Shown here: in pieces, positions 17,629-26,059 of the stretch | How positions within the stretch are numbered: the stretch's first letter is position 1 | How the letters are laid out: each line of letters begins with the position of its first letter | Assembly: GCF_001570925.1 (NCBI RefSeq) | Contig: NZ_BCSP01000001.1 | Location: 124,001 to 188,000, forward strand | Length of the DNA: 64,000 bases | Direction of reading: 5' to 3' | Origin: [Zimmermannella] bifida NBRC 103089 | GTDB taxonomy: Bacteria > Actinomycetota > Actinomycetes > Actinomycetales > Microbacteriaceae | Made by a program: the position numbers and the translations under genes | Notes under the pieces: model-generated | Databases searched by the model: none | What the model saw: only the letters and a program-made list of their open reading frames with translations | Told to the model about the DNA's origin: nothing

Positions 17629-20358
17629 CTACGCGTCGCCACCGGCAGTACCGGAAGTACCGGCAGCTGCGTTGTGGAGGTCGTAGCGATCAATTGCGGT
17701 CTGTACCACCGAGCGGTCAACTTCGCCGCGCTTGGCGAGTTCAGCCAGCGTACGAACCACGATCGAGTGCGAGTCGATCTTGAAGTGACGACGGGCAGCC
17801 TGACGGGTATCCGAGAAGCCGAAGTCGTCGGCACCGAGGGTGACGTAGTCACCCGGAACGTACGGACGGATCATGTCCTGCAGTGAGTGCGAGAAGTCGC
17901 TCACGCCGAGGAACACACCGTTCGAGCCCGACAGCTTGTCGGTGAGGTACGGGATGCGCGGGGTCTCGTTCGGGTGCGTCCAGTTGTACTCTTCGGCCGC
18001 GAGACCATCGCGACGAAGTTCGCTCCAGCTGGTAACCGACCAAACGTGGGCGCGCACACCCCACTCTTCGTCGAGAATGCGCTGCGCTTCGATGATCCAC
18101 GGCACAGCAACACCGGATGCGAGCAGTTGCGCTTCAGGACCGTCGGTGCGGGTCGGGGCTTTCGCGTAGTAGATGCCCTTGACGACACCTTCTACGTCGA
18201 GGTTTTCCGGCTCGGCAGGCTGCACCATTGGCTCGTTGTAGATGGTGATGTAGTACATCACGTTCGGGTCTTCGTGTTTGCCGCCGTACATGCGCTCGAT
18301 ACCGGCGCGCATGATGTGGCCGATCTCGTAGACGTAGGCAGGGTCGTAGCAGACCATGGCCGGGTTGGTTGCGGCCAGCACGTGCGAGTGGCCGTCCATG
18401 TGCTGGAGGCCCTCACCGGTGAGCGTGGTGCGGCCAGCGGTAGCGCCCATGATGAACCCGCGGGTAAGCGAGTCGGCAGCGGCCCAGAACCCGTCACCGG
18501 TGCGCTGGAATCCGAACATCGAGTAGAAGATGTAGATCGGCACCATGACTTCGCCGTGGGTCGAGTACGAGGTACCGACGGCACTCATTGAGGCAACCGC
18601 ACCGGCTTCGTTGATACCCACGTGCATGAGCTGACCCTGGGCACCCTCACGGTAAGCAAGGAGCTGTTCACGGTCAACCGCCATGTAATTCTGGCCGTGC
18701 GGGTTGTAGATCTTTGCGGTCGGGAAGAACGCATCCAGACCGAAGGTACGCGCCTCATCCGGAATGATCGGCACGATGCGACTACCGAACTCACCGTCGC
18801 GCATGAGGTCCTTGAGCAGACGGACGAAGCCCATCGTGGTGGCAACCTGCTGCGTACCCGAACCGCGCTTGGCGATCTCGTAGGTCTTGTCCTTCGGCAG
18901 GTCAATCTGCGTGTACTTGCTGCGACGCTCAGGTACCGGGCCACCGAGCTCGCGGCGACGCTCGATCATGTACTCGAGCGCCGGGTCGTTCGCCTCGGGG
19001 CGGTAGTACGGAATGTTGTAGAGATCGCCCTCGAGCTGCGCATCCGAGATCGGAATCTGCATGCCGTCGCGGAAGTTCTTGAGGTCCTGCAGCGTCAGCT
19101 TCTTCATCTGGTGAGTGGCGTTGCGACCTTCAAAGCGGGTGCCGAGGCCGTAGCCCTTAATGGTGTGCGCCAGGATGACCGTTGGCTGTCCCTTGTGCTC
19201 CATCGCTGCCTTGTATGCAGCGTAAAGCTTGCGGTAGTCGTGGCCACCGCGCTTGAGTGCCCAAATCTGGTCGTCGGTGTAGTTCTCGACGAGCTTGAGC
19301 GCTTCGGGGTCGCGGGCGAAGAAGTTTTCGCGCACGAACTTGCCGGACTCTGCCTTGTAAGTCTGGAAGTCGCCGTCGGGGGTTTCGTTCATCAGGCGGC
19401 GCAGCGCGCCGTGTGAGTCGCGGGCGAGCAGGTCGTCCCATTCGCGGCCCCAGATCACCTTGATGACGTGCCAGCCGGCACCGCGGAAGAACGACTCGAG
19501 TTCCTGAATGATCTTGCCGTTACCGCGAACCGGGCCGTCGAGGCGCTGCAGGTTGCAATTGACCACGAACGTGAGGTTGTCGAGACCGTACTGTGCCGCA
19601 ACCTGAAGCTGTCCACGCGACTCGGGCTCATCCATCTCGCCGTCGCCGAGGAACGCCCACACGTGAGAGCCGGAGGCATCCTTGATGCCACGGTTTGTGA
19701 GGTACTGGTTGAACTGTGCCTGCCAGATCGCGTTCATAGGGCCAAGGCCCATGGACACGGTGGGGAACTGCCAGAAATCGGGCATAAGACGAGGGTGGGG
19801 GTACGAGCTCAAGCCATTCGGCGCCTTCGACGACTCCTGACGGAATGCGTTCAGCTGGTCCTCGGTTACCCGGCCTTCAAGAAATGCACGCGCATAGTTA
19901 CCGGGGGAGGCGTGGCCCTGGAAGAACACCTGGTCTGGACCCTGCGGGTGGTCGTAGCCCTTGAAGAAGTGGTTGAGACCGACTTCGTACATTGCCGATT
20001 GTGCGGCGTACGACGAAATGTGTCCACCAACCGAGATGTCTGGCGACTGCGAGTTGTGCACCGTGACGGCGGCATTCCAGCGAATCCAGCGGCGGTAAGT
20101 GCGCTCAAGCTGCTCATCGCCGGGAAACTCAGCCTCGTCTTCGGGCGCGATGGTGTTGATGTAGTCAGTGACCGGGTGCATTGGCACGCCGAGGTGTTTC
20201 TGGCGCGAGTGCTCGAGCAGTGAGAGCATGATCTCGCGACCGCGCTGGTGACCGCGCTCGTCAATGACGGCGTCGAGGGACTCGTTCCACTCCGCAGTTT
20301 CCTGCGGGTCGGTGTCCACGTACTCTTCCGAATACGGGTCCTGGTGATGTACTGGCAC
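17629..20358 (-). CDS. aceE: pyruvate dehydrogenase E1 component, homodimeric type
   Basis: 909 residues from the chosen start. It decarboxylates pyruvate and passes the acetyl group to a lipoyl E2. The thiamine diphosphate motif starts at GDGEMDEPE near residue 238 and closes with NLTFVVNCN. The long single-chain form is that of gammaproteobacteria and actinobacteria. GTG 20358 ([14 protein letters not shown]) is preferred because AGAGG lies 5 nt upstream; upstream in-frame ATGs at 20383 and 20448 are possible but less supported. The fasR-fab genes follow in the same direction, so acetyl-CoA formation and fatty acid synthesis sit side by side. E2 and E3 (37597-40717) are elsewhere. Confidence 0.94.
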   Translation of the reverse strand: MPVHHQDPYSEEYVDTDPQETAEWNESLDAVIDERGHQRGREIMLSLLEHSRQKHLGVPMHPVTDYINTIAPEDEAEFPGDEQLERTYRRWIRWNAAVTVHNSQSPDISVGGHISSYAAQSAMYEVGLNHFFKGYDHPQGPDQVFFQGHASPGNYARAFLEGRVTEDQLNAFRQESSKAPNGLSSYPHPRLMPDFWQFPTVSMGLGPMNAIWQAQFNQYLTNRGIKDASGSHVWAFLGDGEMDEPESRGQLQVAAQYGLDNLTFVVNCNLQRLDGPVRGNGKIIQELESFFRGAGWHVIKVIWGREWDDLLARDSHGALRRLMNETPDGDFQTYKAESGKFVRENFFARDPEALKLVENYTDDQIWALKRGGHDYRKLYAAYKAAMEHKGQPTVILAHTIKGYGLGTRFEGRNATHQMKKLTLQDLKNFRDGMQIPISDAQLEGDLYNIPYYRPEANDPALEYMIERRRELGGPVPERRSKYTQIDLPKDKTYEIAKRGSGTQQVATTMGFVRLLKDLMRDGEFGSRIVPIIPDEARTFGLDAFFPTAKIYNPHGQNYMAVDREQLLAYREGAQGQLMHVGINEAGAVASMSAVGTSYSTHGEVMVPIYIFYSMFGFQRTGDGFWAAADSLTRGFIMGATAGRTTLTGEGLQHMDGHSHVLAATNPAMVCYDPAYVYEIGHIMRAGIERMYGGKHEDPNVMYYITIYNEPMVQPAEPENLDVEGVVKGIYYAKAPTRTDGPEAQLLASGVAVPWIIEAQRILDEEWGVRAHVWSVTSWSELRRDGLAAEEYNWTHPNETPRIPYLTDKLSGSNGVFLGVSDFSHSLQDMIRPYVPGDYVTLGADDFGFSDTRQAARRHFKIDSHSIVVRTLAELAKRGEVDRSVVQTAIDRYDLHNAAAGTSGTAGGDA

Positions 20359-20734
20359 GGCAACCTCTTTCAATGTTTGCATGCGTGGAGCAACTACTGC
20401 GGAGCGGCGGATTGGAATCCACTCGAACAGTTTAGCGATACCGCACAACGAATTCGCGAATTTGCATGAGGGTTTATGCAGTCGGAGTAGGTGTTTGCGG
20501 CACGGTCAGCACCGGCGGTGGGATTTCACTTCCGCAGCAAGATCCTAGAAATAGCAGGGAAACGAAGCCTGTTCATTTGGGGTGGTGGATGCGGGTTTTC
20601 CGTCGCGGATGCGACACGCGAGCTGTCGTGGTTGGGCGTGTTGGGGATGAGTATCGGGCCGGATCGAGCAATCGCTGCCTGTGCGTCACCAAACTTGCCT
20701 GGTGGATGTAACCCCAGCGGTGGACAATGGCGCT
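20359..20734. other. 376-bp divergent control region between aceE and a peroxiredoxin gene
   Basis: No convincing gene is seen here; the open frames are short and lack ribosome sites. It must hold the aceE promoter on the minus strand and the peroxiredoxin promoter on the plus strand. A perfect 12-bp palindrome lies at 20451-20462. Confidence 0.6.
20451..20462. promoter_or_regulatory. perfect 12-bp palindrome upstream of aceE
   Basis: AATTCGCGAATT is a perfect palindrome centred about 98 bp upstream of the chosen aceE start. It is more A/T-rich than its surroundings and is a candidate operator for a dimeric regulator. Confidence 0.35.
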
Positions 20735-21214
20735 ATGACTGAGCAGCCCGGTACCCAGAACGTTGCGCAACTGATCGTGCGAACGCACCGCGGAGATCAG
20801 ATCGATGTGCTGGGCGCGGGTGGCGCTCGACTCGTCATGTTTATTCCGGCCGCGTTCACGCCAACCTGCACACAAGAGGTTTGCGATCTTGGCGAGCTTG
20901 CCGCGCGCGCTGCGGCATTGCGCGTGCAGATCATGGTGGCGTCCTGTGACGCGCCGGCAACGCTGGCGCGCTGGTTGCAAGATCTCGGTGTGTCGTCGAC
21001 GGTGCTTGGATTGTCGGATCACTGGCCGCACGGCGCATTGGCGAAGCGACTGGGTGCATTCGATGAGCGTTTCGGACAAGCACTGCGTCACTCCTGGGCG
21101 ATACGTGCTGACGGTACCCGGATGCGGGTGGCTGCGGTGGCATCTGGCGAGAAGCGCACCATGCGCGACCACCTGCAGGGTGTCTATTGGGCCAGTGAGC
21201 AGCAACAAACCTAG
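20735..21214 (+). CDS. AhpC/TSA-family peroxiredoxin (AhpE/Bcp-like)
   Basis: 159 residues. The motif FTPTCTQEVC at 41-50 is the thioredoxin-fold peroxidatic site, with peroxidatic C45 preceded by T42/P43 and followed five residues later by C50, which could be a resolving cysteine. Enzymes of this family reduce hydroperoxides. The sequence is shorter in its second half than classical AhpC, and the arginine expected late in the fold lies around TRMRVAAVASGEKR. ATG 20735 begins MTEQPG; no strong ribosome site is present. It is divergent from aceE and followed by tRNA-Val. Confidence 0.8.
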   Translation: MTEQPGTQNVAQLIVRTHRGDQIDVLGAGGARLVMFIPAAFTPTCTQEVCDLGELAARAAALRVQIMVASCDAPATLARWLQDLGVSSTVLGLSDHWPHGALAKRLGAFDERFGQALRHSWAIRADGTRMRVAAVASGEKRTMRDHLQGVYWASEQQQT

Positions 21215-21341
21215 GTTTCGACACGCCGAAGGGATGCGGGCGTGTTCCGCATAGTTACGCGGAAGTTGGTGGCATTGATCATTTGGATACGCGCCGATTT
21301 GACACGGTCAAAAACGTTCACCTATGCTTAATCAGTCGCAA

Positions 21342-21415
21342 GGGCCTTTAGCTCAGTTGGTTAGAGCATCTGGTTTACACCCAGAGGGTCGGGGGTTCGA
21401 GTCCCTCAGGGCCCA
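21342..21415 (+). tRNA. tRNA-Val (anticodon TAC), no encoded CCA
   Basis: Acceptor GGGCCTT pairs with AGGGCCC (one T-G pair), discriminator A at 21415. D-arm GCTCAGTTGGTTAGAGC, anticodon arm TCTGGTTTACACCCAGA and T-arm GGGGGTTCGAGTCCCTC are standard. Anticodon TAC gives valine. CTG follows instead of CCA, unlike the other two tRNAs in the window. Its 3' end is repeated twice downstream. Confidence 0.95.
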
Positions 21416-21424
21416 CTGATACGG

Positions 21425-21456
21425 AATTCGGTCCAGCCATTTGGCTGGGCCGAATT
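21425..21456 (+). terminator. tRNA-Val terminator, repeat unit 1
   Basis: AATTCGGTCCAGCC pairs with GGCTGGGCCGAATT around ATTT (one T-G pair), followed by GCGTTTCC. It starts 10 bp after the tRNA. Confidence 0.85.
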
Positions 21457-21585
21457 GCGTTTCCTGTGGAGTTTGGTGGAGCACGAGAACCCTTTAGTGG
21501 GGCCCCGGCCGCGGGAGGCTCGCGGCGCTGCGGGCAGCGTTGCGAGGAGCGGCGGGGGAGTCGAGTCCCTCAGGGCCCACTGATA

Positions 21586-21627
21586 CGACTAGCGGTCCAG
21601 CCTTTTGGCTGGGCCGCTAGTCGTTTT
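21586..21627 (+). terminator. terminator of repeat unit 2, with compensated stem changes
   Basis: CGACTAGCGGTCCAGCC pairs with GGCTGGGCCGCTAGTCG around TTTT, followed by TTTT. The inner stem GGTCCAGCC/GGCTGGGCC is the same as in unit 1, but the outer stem differs on both sides so that pairing is kept. Confidence 0.85.
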
Positions 21628-21772
21628 CCGTGGAATCTGGCAGAGTCTCGAACCGCCTTGGGTGGGGCCCCGTTGCTGGAGGCTCTGTGCGCCGCTCGCG
21701 GTGCGCAGAGATGGCAAATGGGGAGTCGAGTCCCTCAGGGCCCACTGGCCAGGGGCACTACGTGGCGAAGCC

Positions 21773-22378
21773 TTAGCGAACGAAGTGTCGCCGGGCATCC
21801 AATTGCAACTGCTCGACAGTCTCGTATCTCCAGGTGCCCACCGGGTGCGCATTAACCAGTCCAATGGCACAGAACAGCGCGTAGCAGGTGACCGGACCCA
21901 CGAACGTAAACCCCCACCGTTTGAGCGTCTGCGAGAGCGCAACAGACTCGGGAGACTGCGTCGGGACCGACTGCTCATTTGTAAACCCCGTACGCACCGT
22001 CGGGACGTGCTGCCACACCAATTCGTGAAGCGGCACGGCATCGCGAGCAGCGACGCTGGCACGGGCATTCCCGATTGTGGCGAGAATCTTGCGCCGGTTG
22101 CGCACGATCGACGCATCGGCCATGCACCGTGCGATGTCGTCTTTGGTGAACTGCGCGACCGCATCCGGATCAAAACCCGCGAACGCGCGTCGGAACGCAT
22201 CCCGTTTGTGGAGGATCGTGGACCAGCTCAATCCGGATTGGAACGCCTCCAACGTCAACCGTTCAAACACACCACGTTCATCGGTGACCGGCACGCCCCA
22301 TTCGGTGTCGTAGTAGGCGCGCAGCAGTTCGCTTGCTTCTGCCCAGCGTGGGCGCACCTTGTCACCGACAGGAGTCAT
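21773..22378 (-). CDS. tag: DNA-3-methyladenine glycosylase I family protein lacking zinc ligands
   Basis: 201 residues, normal Tag length. Tag excises 3-methyladenine from alkylated DNA. The family core is intact: the base-recognition segment LEAFQSGLSW, with the conserved glutamate near 43 and tryptophan near 51, and CYALFCAIGLVNAH near the end. The zinc ligands are mostly gone: the usual Cys of RCxW is replaced in RPRW, the usual histidine of YHDxEWG is tyrosine in YYDTEWG, and the C-terminal HxxxC is HPVGT. One ligand of four remains. The start ATG at 22378 overlaps the apt stop by 4 bp (ATGA), so the two are translationally coupled. Confidence 0.9.
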   Translation of the reverse strand: MTPVGDKVRPRWAEASELLRAYYDTEWGVPVTDERGVFERLTLEAFQSGLSWSTILHKRDAFRRAFAGFDPDAVAQFTKDDIARCMADASIVRNRRKILATIGNARASVAARDAVPLHELVWQHVPTVRTGFTNEQSVPTQSPESVALSQTLKRWGFTFVGPVTCYALFCAIGLVNAHPVGTWRYETVEQLQLDARRHFVR

Positions 22379-22917
22379 TCGGTGTATCCGGAAACCTGCT
22401 CGGGAAATACGCAGTGCAGGGGAGCGGTGAGGTGCTTTCGGCCACCGAGTTCAACAATCTCGAGCAGCACAGCGTGGCCAACAACGGTGGCGCCGAGCTT
22501 GTTGATGAGCGTTTCACTCGCCGACAGGGTGCCGCCAGTAGCAAGCACATCATCAAGAATGAGTACGCGCGCGCCCGCTGCGATATCGGCCTGCGCCTCG
22601 ATGGCGGCACTGCCATATTCGAGGGTGTAGCGAACCTTCGCTGCAGGGCGAGGGAGCTTTCCTGCCTTTCGGATCGGCAACATTCCCACACCCGTGTGCG
22701 CGGCCACAGCGCCGGCAAGCAAGAATCCGCGGGCTTCAACACCAGCCACGACGTCAAACATGCCCGCAAACGGTTCGATCAGGTGTCGCACAACCGCCTG
22801 CAACGCATCACCATTCGCCAGCACTGGCATGACGTCTTGGAAGATGATGCCGGGTTCCGGATAGTCCGGAATCTGGTGAATGAGTGCCTGGGCGTCGCGA
22901 ATCGAGCACTTAGGCAT
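22375..22917 (-). CDS. apt: adenine phosphoribosyltransferase
   Basis: 180 residues. It salvages adenine with PRPP to form AMP. The PRPP loop is VLILDDVLATGGT and the dimer/substrate hood segment is VAGVEARGFLLAGAVA; the N-terminus IPDYPEPGIIFQDVMPVL is typical. ATG 22917 (MPKCSIRD) overlaps the stop of the PH-domain gene by 8 bp; an upstream ATG at 22944 is possible but adds sequence not usual for Apt. It is the middle gene of a PH-domain protein, apt, tag operon joined by overlaps. Placing tag after apt is suggestive of shared adenine handling, as Tag frees 3-methyladenine, but that base is not a known Apt substrate. Confidence 0.94.
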   Translation of the reverse strand: MPKCSIRDAQALIHQIPDYPEPGIIFQDVMPVLANGDALQAVVRHLIEPFAGMFDVVAGVEARGFLLAGAVAAHTGVGMLPIRKAGKLPRPAAKVRYTLEYGSAAIEAQADIAAGARVLILDDVLATGGTLSASETLINKLGATVVGHAVLLEIVELGGRKHLTAPLHCVFPEQVSGYTE

Positions 22918-23416
22918 CGGTGCGGTTTCCGCCCTGGCCAGCATTGAACAGCAACTCGGTCATGCGAACGTGTACCTGTTCGATGCGAGGAATGTCATCG
23001 AGGTGCACGGGGTTCTCGGCACTCGTTTCAAGAATGAGCGTGCCGCAACGGAACATCCGGTCGACCAGCGAACGGTCATACGACACGTTCGAGATCCGGC
23101 TCAGCGGAATGTCGTGCCCGCGCTTGTTGAAGATGCCCGTGCGGGTAATGATGCGGCGATCGGTGATCGTGTAGGTGTTGGTGAGCCAGTTCAACCAGGG
23201 GACAATGACCACGGGGACGAGCAGCACCACGCACAGGCCCCAAACGATGTAGTTACCAATGGGCTGTGCTTCCTTGGGCATGAAGATCGACCCGGCGATC
23301 GCTGCTGCAATCAACAGCACGCCGAGCAAGAGCCATCCGAGAATGCGCTTGATGTGCGTGCGAAGGTGGAAAACGATGTGTTCGTCGGCGCCGAGCAGCC
23401 GCTTAGGTAGTGCCAT
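22910..23416 (-). CDS. membrane protein with bacterial PH domain
   Basis: 168 residues. Two adjacent transmembrane helices at about 24-46 and 52-76 are followed by a bacterial PH (YdbS/bPH2-like) domain: WLTNTYTITDRRIITRTGIFNKRGHDIPLSRISNVSYDRS. The domain faces the cytoplasm. Function of this family is unknown; some members are needed for envelope stress or secretion. The start ATG at 23416 gives MALPKRLLGADEHIVFHLRTHIK, the usual opening. It begins the operon with apt and tag and is divergent from the Nif3-like gene with 37 bp between starts. Confidence 0.85.
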   Translation of the reverse strand: MALPKRLLGADEHIVFHLRTHIKRILGWLLLGVLLIAAAIAGSIFMPKEAQPIGNYIVWGLCVVLLVPVVIVPWLNWLTNTYTITDRRIITRTGIFNKRGHDIPLSRISNVSYDRSLVDRMFRCGTLILETSAENPVHLDDIPRIEQVHVRMTELLFNAGQGGNRTDA

Positions 23417-23453
23417 AGGCCTAACCCTAGCGTGCAGCAGTTACGCTGACGTC

Positions 23454-24293
23454 ATGACGACCCTGCGCGAATTGCAACAGACGTTCCAAGAGTTCTATCC
23501 AGAACAAGACGCCGAATCCTGGGACTCCGTCGGCCTTACTGCCGGCGATCCGAACGCCGAAGTCACGCGAGTGCTGCTGGCCGTGGATGCGGTGGCCGAG
23601 ACCGTTGCCGAAGCCGTCGATTCTGGTGCGCAACTGCTGTTCACGCACCATCCACTCTTGCTTCGCGGCGTGACCACAATTGCTGAGGACACGTATAAGG
23701 GTGCGCTGCTGGCGCGGTTGATTCGTGGCGGATGCGCGCTGTTCAGCGCACACACGAACGCGGATGTCGTTGAGACGGGACCGACCGGCGTCATCTTTGA
23801 TCGCCTCGGGATTCCGCAAGGGCCTAGCAACCGCACACCGATCAAGCCCACGGCACCGGACTCACCGCGCGGTATCGGGCTGGTGGGGGATCTTCCCGAG
23901 CCCGTATCGCTCGCCGATTTCGCGGCTCACGTGGCCGAAGTGTTTCCGGCAACTGCCGGTGGCGTCCGGGTAGCGGGGGATGCACAGCGGCAGGTGCAAC
24001 GCATCGCTTGCTGTTCGGGCGCGGGGGACAGCCTGCTATCGCATCCGCTGGTACGCAGCGCCGATGTGTACCTGACGAGCGATCTGCGCCATCACCCCGC
24101 GTCGGAGTCGCTCGAACACACCGCGCTTGGCGAAGGACCAGCGCTCGTTGACACCGCGCACTACGCGAGTGAGTGGCTGTGGCTGGATGGGCTGGCCGCA
24201 CGTTTGCGGGAACGTCACCCGGACCTTACGGTCACGGTTTCGCACCGCAACACTGACCCGTGGTCGTTTGTCATCGGCGCCCAATCGCTCTAG
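23454..24293 (+). CDS. Nif3-like dinuclear metal centre protein (GTP cyclohydrolase I type 2 family)
   Basis: 279 residues. Metal-binding motifs of the NIF3/YbgI family are visible: HHPLLLRG (two histidines) near 66-73, SAHTNADVV near 100, and DTAHYASEW near 232-240 with histidine and glutamate. The fold forms a hexameric toroid with two metals per subunit; the reaction is unsettled. ATG 23454 gives MTTLRELQQTFQEFYPEQDAESWDSVGL, the family start; the frame is open further upstream but that segment overlaps the divergent gene and is unlike the family. The zinc-ribbon-family gene and RNase HI follow in the same direction, the order seen in many actinobacteria. Confidence 0.88.
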   Translation: MTTLRELQQTFQEFYPEQDAESWDSVGLTAGDPNAEVTRVLLAVDAVAETVAEAVDSGAQLLFTHHPLLLRGVTTIAEDTYKGALLARLIRGGCALFSAHTNADVVETGPTGVIFDRLGIPQGPSNRTPIKPTAPDSPRGIGLVGDLPEPVSLADFAAHVAEVFPATAGGVRVAGDAQRQVQRIACCSGAGDSLLSHPLVRSADVYLTSDLRHHPASESLEHTALGEGPALVDTAHYASEWLWLDGLAARLRERHPDLTVTVSHRNTDPWSFVIGAQSL

Positions 24294-24377
24294 GCCGATG
24301 GATTCATGGGCAGCCGCCGTCCGGTGTGTTTCGAGCCGGTGCCGTCCGTGTCAGCGGAAACAACTAGGGTTAGCACT

Positions 24378-25112
24378 ATGAAGGCTCACCCGAACGAGCA
24401 GCTCAAGCTGCTAGAACTTGCCCGAATCGACGCTGGCTTTGCGCGCCTGCAGCACCTCGCATCCAACCTGCCAGAACAGCAACACTTGGTGTCGATCGAG
24501 CAGGATCGTCGATCGCGTCGCGCGGCGGCAGCATCAGCTCTGGGTGAGCTCGAGGATCTGCAGACGCAATTAGCACGCGTGCAGGACGACATCGTCAAGG
24601 CTGGTCAACGCCGGGCACACGATGAGGCCACCATGCTGGCATCGAGCGATACGAAGGTGATCGCTGGGTTGCAGCGCGAGATTGACTCGCTTGAACGTCG
24701 CGAAGCTCGTCTGCGAGACGACGCCGATGCACTGACCGCAGCCGTGGCAGACGCGACCACCAGCTACGAGACTGCTCGCGACACAATGCGAGAACTCGAA
24801 GATCTCGCATCCGATTTGCTTGAGCGCCGAGAACTGGCGAAACGCAACCTGCAAATTGAAGCGAAGACGCTTCGCGATGACCGGAAAGCGCTCGTGTCGG
24901 GTATCGATGCTGAGCTGTTAAAGCTCTACGATGACCGCCGCAAGCGCACCGGTATCGGCGCGGCCGAGCTTGTGGGCAATGTTTCCTCGGCATCAAACGA
25001 GGTCATCGAAACGGCCGATATGGTGCGGATGCGGTCGCTCGCGGCTGACGATGTGACGTTCTGTCCGCACACCGGCACCGTGCTCATCCGTACCGACCGG
25101 TCTGACGTATGA
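24378..25112 (+). CDS. coiled-coil protein of the C4 zinc-ribbon family, zinc ligands lost
   Basis: 244 residues. Residues about 1-175 form a long antiparallel coiled coil with heptads rich in L, R and E; the C-terminal 50 residues correspond to the zinc ribbon of this family (homologues of mycobacterial Rv2229c). That family normally has two CxxC pairs. Here the first pair is replaced (VGNVSSASNEV) and only one cysteine of the second remains (FCPHTGTVLIR), so zinc binding is unlikely. The function of the family is unclear; gene order beside Nif3-like and RNase HI genes is conserved. ATG 24378 starts MKAHPNEQLKLLELARID, typical. The stop overlaps the RNase HI start (ATGA). Confidence 0.85.
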   Translation: MKAHPNEQLKLLELARIDAGFARLQHLASNLPEQQHLVSIEQDRRSRRAAAASALGELEDLQTQLARVQDDIVKAGQRRAHDEATMLASSDTKVIAGLQREIDSLERREARLRDDADALTAAVADATTSYETARDTMRELEDLASDLLERRELAKRNLQIEAKTLRDDRKALVSGIDAELLKLYDDRRKRTGIGAAELVGNVSSASNEVIETADMVRMRSLAADDVTFCPHTGTVLIRTDRSDV

Positions 25113-25573
25113 GCCGCAAATTCATCCTTGAAGCAGACGGCGGCTCGCGGGGTAATCCCGGACCTGCCGGATCCGGCACCGTGATCATCGATGGCGAAAG
25201 CGGGGAAGTGCTCGAAACGATCTCCCGCTCGCTCGGCACCTGCACCAACAACGTGGCCGAATACACCGGACTCGTACTCGGTCTCGAACGCATCCTGAAG
25301 TACTACCCGGATGCTGAAATCGACGTTCGCATGGACTCCAAGCTTGTCGTCGAGCAAATGTCGGGTCGTTGGAAGATCAAGCACCCCGACATGAAGGTGC
25401 TTGCGGCACGTGCTCGTGAAGTGTCGGCAACAGCTACGTCGGTGACCTATACCTGGGTACCGCGTGCCGAGAACAAGCGGGCGGATGCGGCTGCGAACGC
25501 TGCCATGGACGACCCGGCAGCACACGCCGGGCCAAATCCGCTCACGGATGCGGGCGCGGCACTGTTCGACTAG
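25109..25573 (+). CDS. ribonuclease HI family protein
   Basis: 154 residues. It should cleave RNA in RNA-DNA hybrids. The four catalytic acidic residues are D10 (LEADGGSRGNPG), E51 (NNVAEYTGL), D76 (VRMDSKLVVEQ) and D126 (ENKRADAAAN), so it is predicted active. In mycobacteria the matching gene (Rv2228c) is fused to a C-terminal phosphatase domain; here the protein ends after the RNase H domain with about 25 extra residues. Its ATG overlaps the preceding stop by 4 bp. The RNase P RNA gene begins 27 bp after its stop. Confidence 0.92.
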   Translation: MSRKFILEADGGSRGNPGPAGSGTVIIDGESGEVLETISRSLGTCTNNVAEYTGLVLGLERILKYYPDAEIDVRMDSKLVVEQMSGRWKIKHPDMKVLAARAREVSATATSVTYTWVPRAENKRADAAANAAMDDPAAHAGPNPLTDAGAALFD

Positions 25574-25600
25574 GTCGACGTCAAGTAAACTTGGCCGAAT

Positions 25601-25950
25601 GAGTGGGCCAGCCAGATGGTCGCGGATCGCTTGTCGATTCGAGGAAAGTCCGGGCTCCACAGAGCAGGACGGTGGGTAACGCCCACCCGGGGTAACCCGC
25701 GAGACAGTGCCACAGAAAGCAAACCGCCCGCAAGGGTAAGGGTGAAAGGGTGGGGTAAGAGCCCACCGGGGTCGCGGTGACGCGACTCGCACGGTAAACC
25801 TCGTCCGGAGCAAGGCCAACAGGAAATGTCGACGCTGCTCGCCGAGTTTCCGGGTGTGCTGCTAGAGCGATGCGGCAACGTATCGTCCAGATAGATGGTC
25901 ATCCCAAACCCAGTGTTTGGACAGAACCCGGCTTATCGGCTGGCCCACTC
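25601..25950 (+). ncRNA. rnpB: RNase P RNA (bacterial type A)
   Basis: The ends GAGTGGGCCAGCC and GGCTGGCCCACTC pair to form helix P1. Inside are the universal conserved blocks: GAGGAAAGTCCGGGCTCC near 25640, ACAGTGCCACAGAAAGCAAACCG near 25704-25728, and AAGGGTGAAAGGGTG near 25735-25752, with AGATAGATGGTCATC near the 3' end. It is the catalytic RNA that trims tRNA 5' ends. It follows RNase HI on the same strand, a common actinobacterial arrangement. Ends are set by P1 pairing. Confidence 0.96.
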
Positions 25951-26059
25951 AATCACTTGCTACAAGCAGTTGGCCGTCAAAGTCCGACGACGCTTTGCGC
26001 CGATGCGCCCGGCATCGGCAGGCCCACATTCAGCCGCCCGGTTTCGGGCGATGCCGCTG

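Larger units (their letters stand above)
21397..21747 (+). repeat. tandem repeats of the tRNA-Val 3' end plus terminator
   Basis: The tRNA 3' end and following bases (21397-21423, starting TCGAGTCCCTCAGGGCCCA) recur exactly at 21561-21587, offset 164, and as a 22-bp match at 21726-21747, offset 165. Each of the first two copies is followed by a terminator hairpin and then by diverged but alignable sequence (shared GTGGGGCCCCG, GGAGGCTC). So there are two full units of about 164 bp plus a partial third. Only the 3' 20 bases of the tRNA are included; no further tRNA can fold. It ends 25 bp before the tag stop codon. Confidence 0.9.

Noticed and set aside
21466-21855. Open frame of 129 codons across the tRNA-Val repeats
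   Set aside because: It runs through tRNA 3'-end copies and terminator hairpins, has no ribosome site, and overlaps the tag 3' end; its repeated peptide comes from the DNA repeats.
25601-25900. Open frames on both strands in the RNase P RNA gene
   Set aside because: The conserved RNase P RNA blocks and paired ends explain the sequence; the frames lack ribosome sites.
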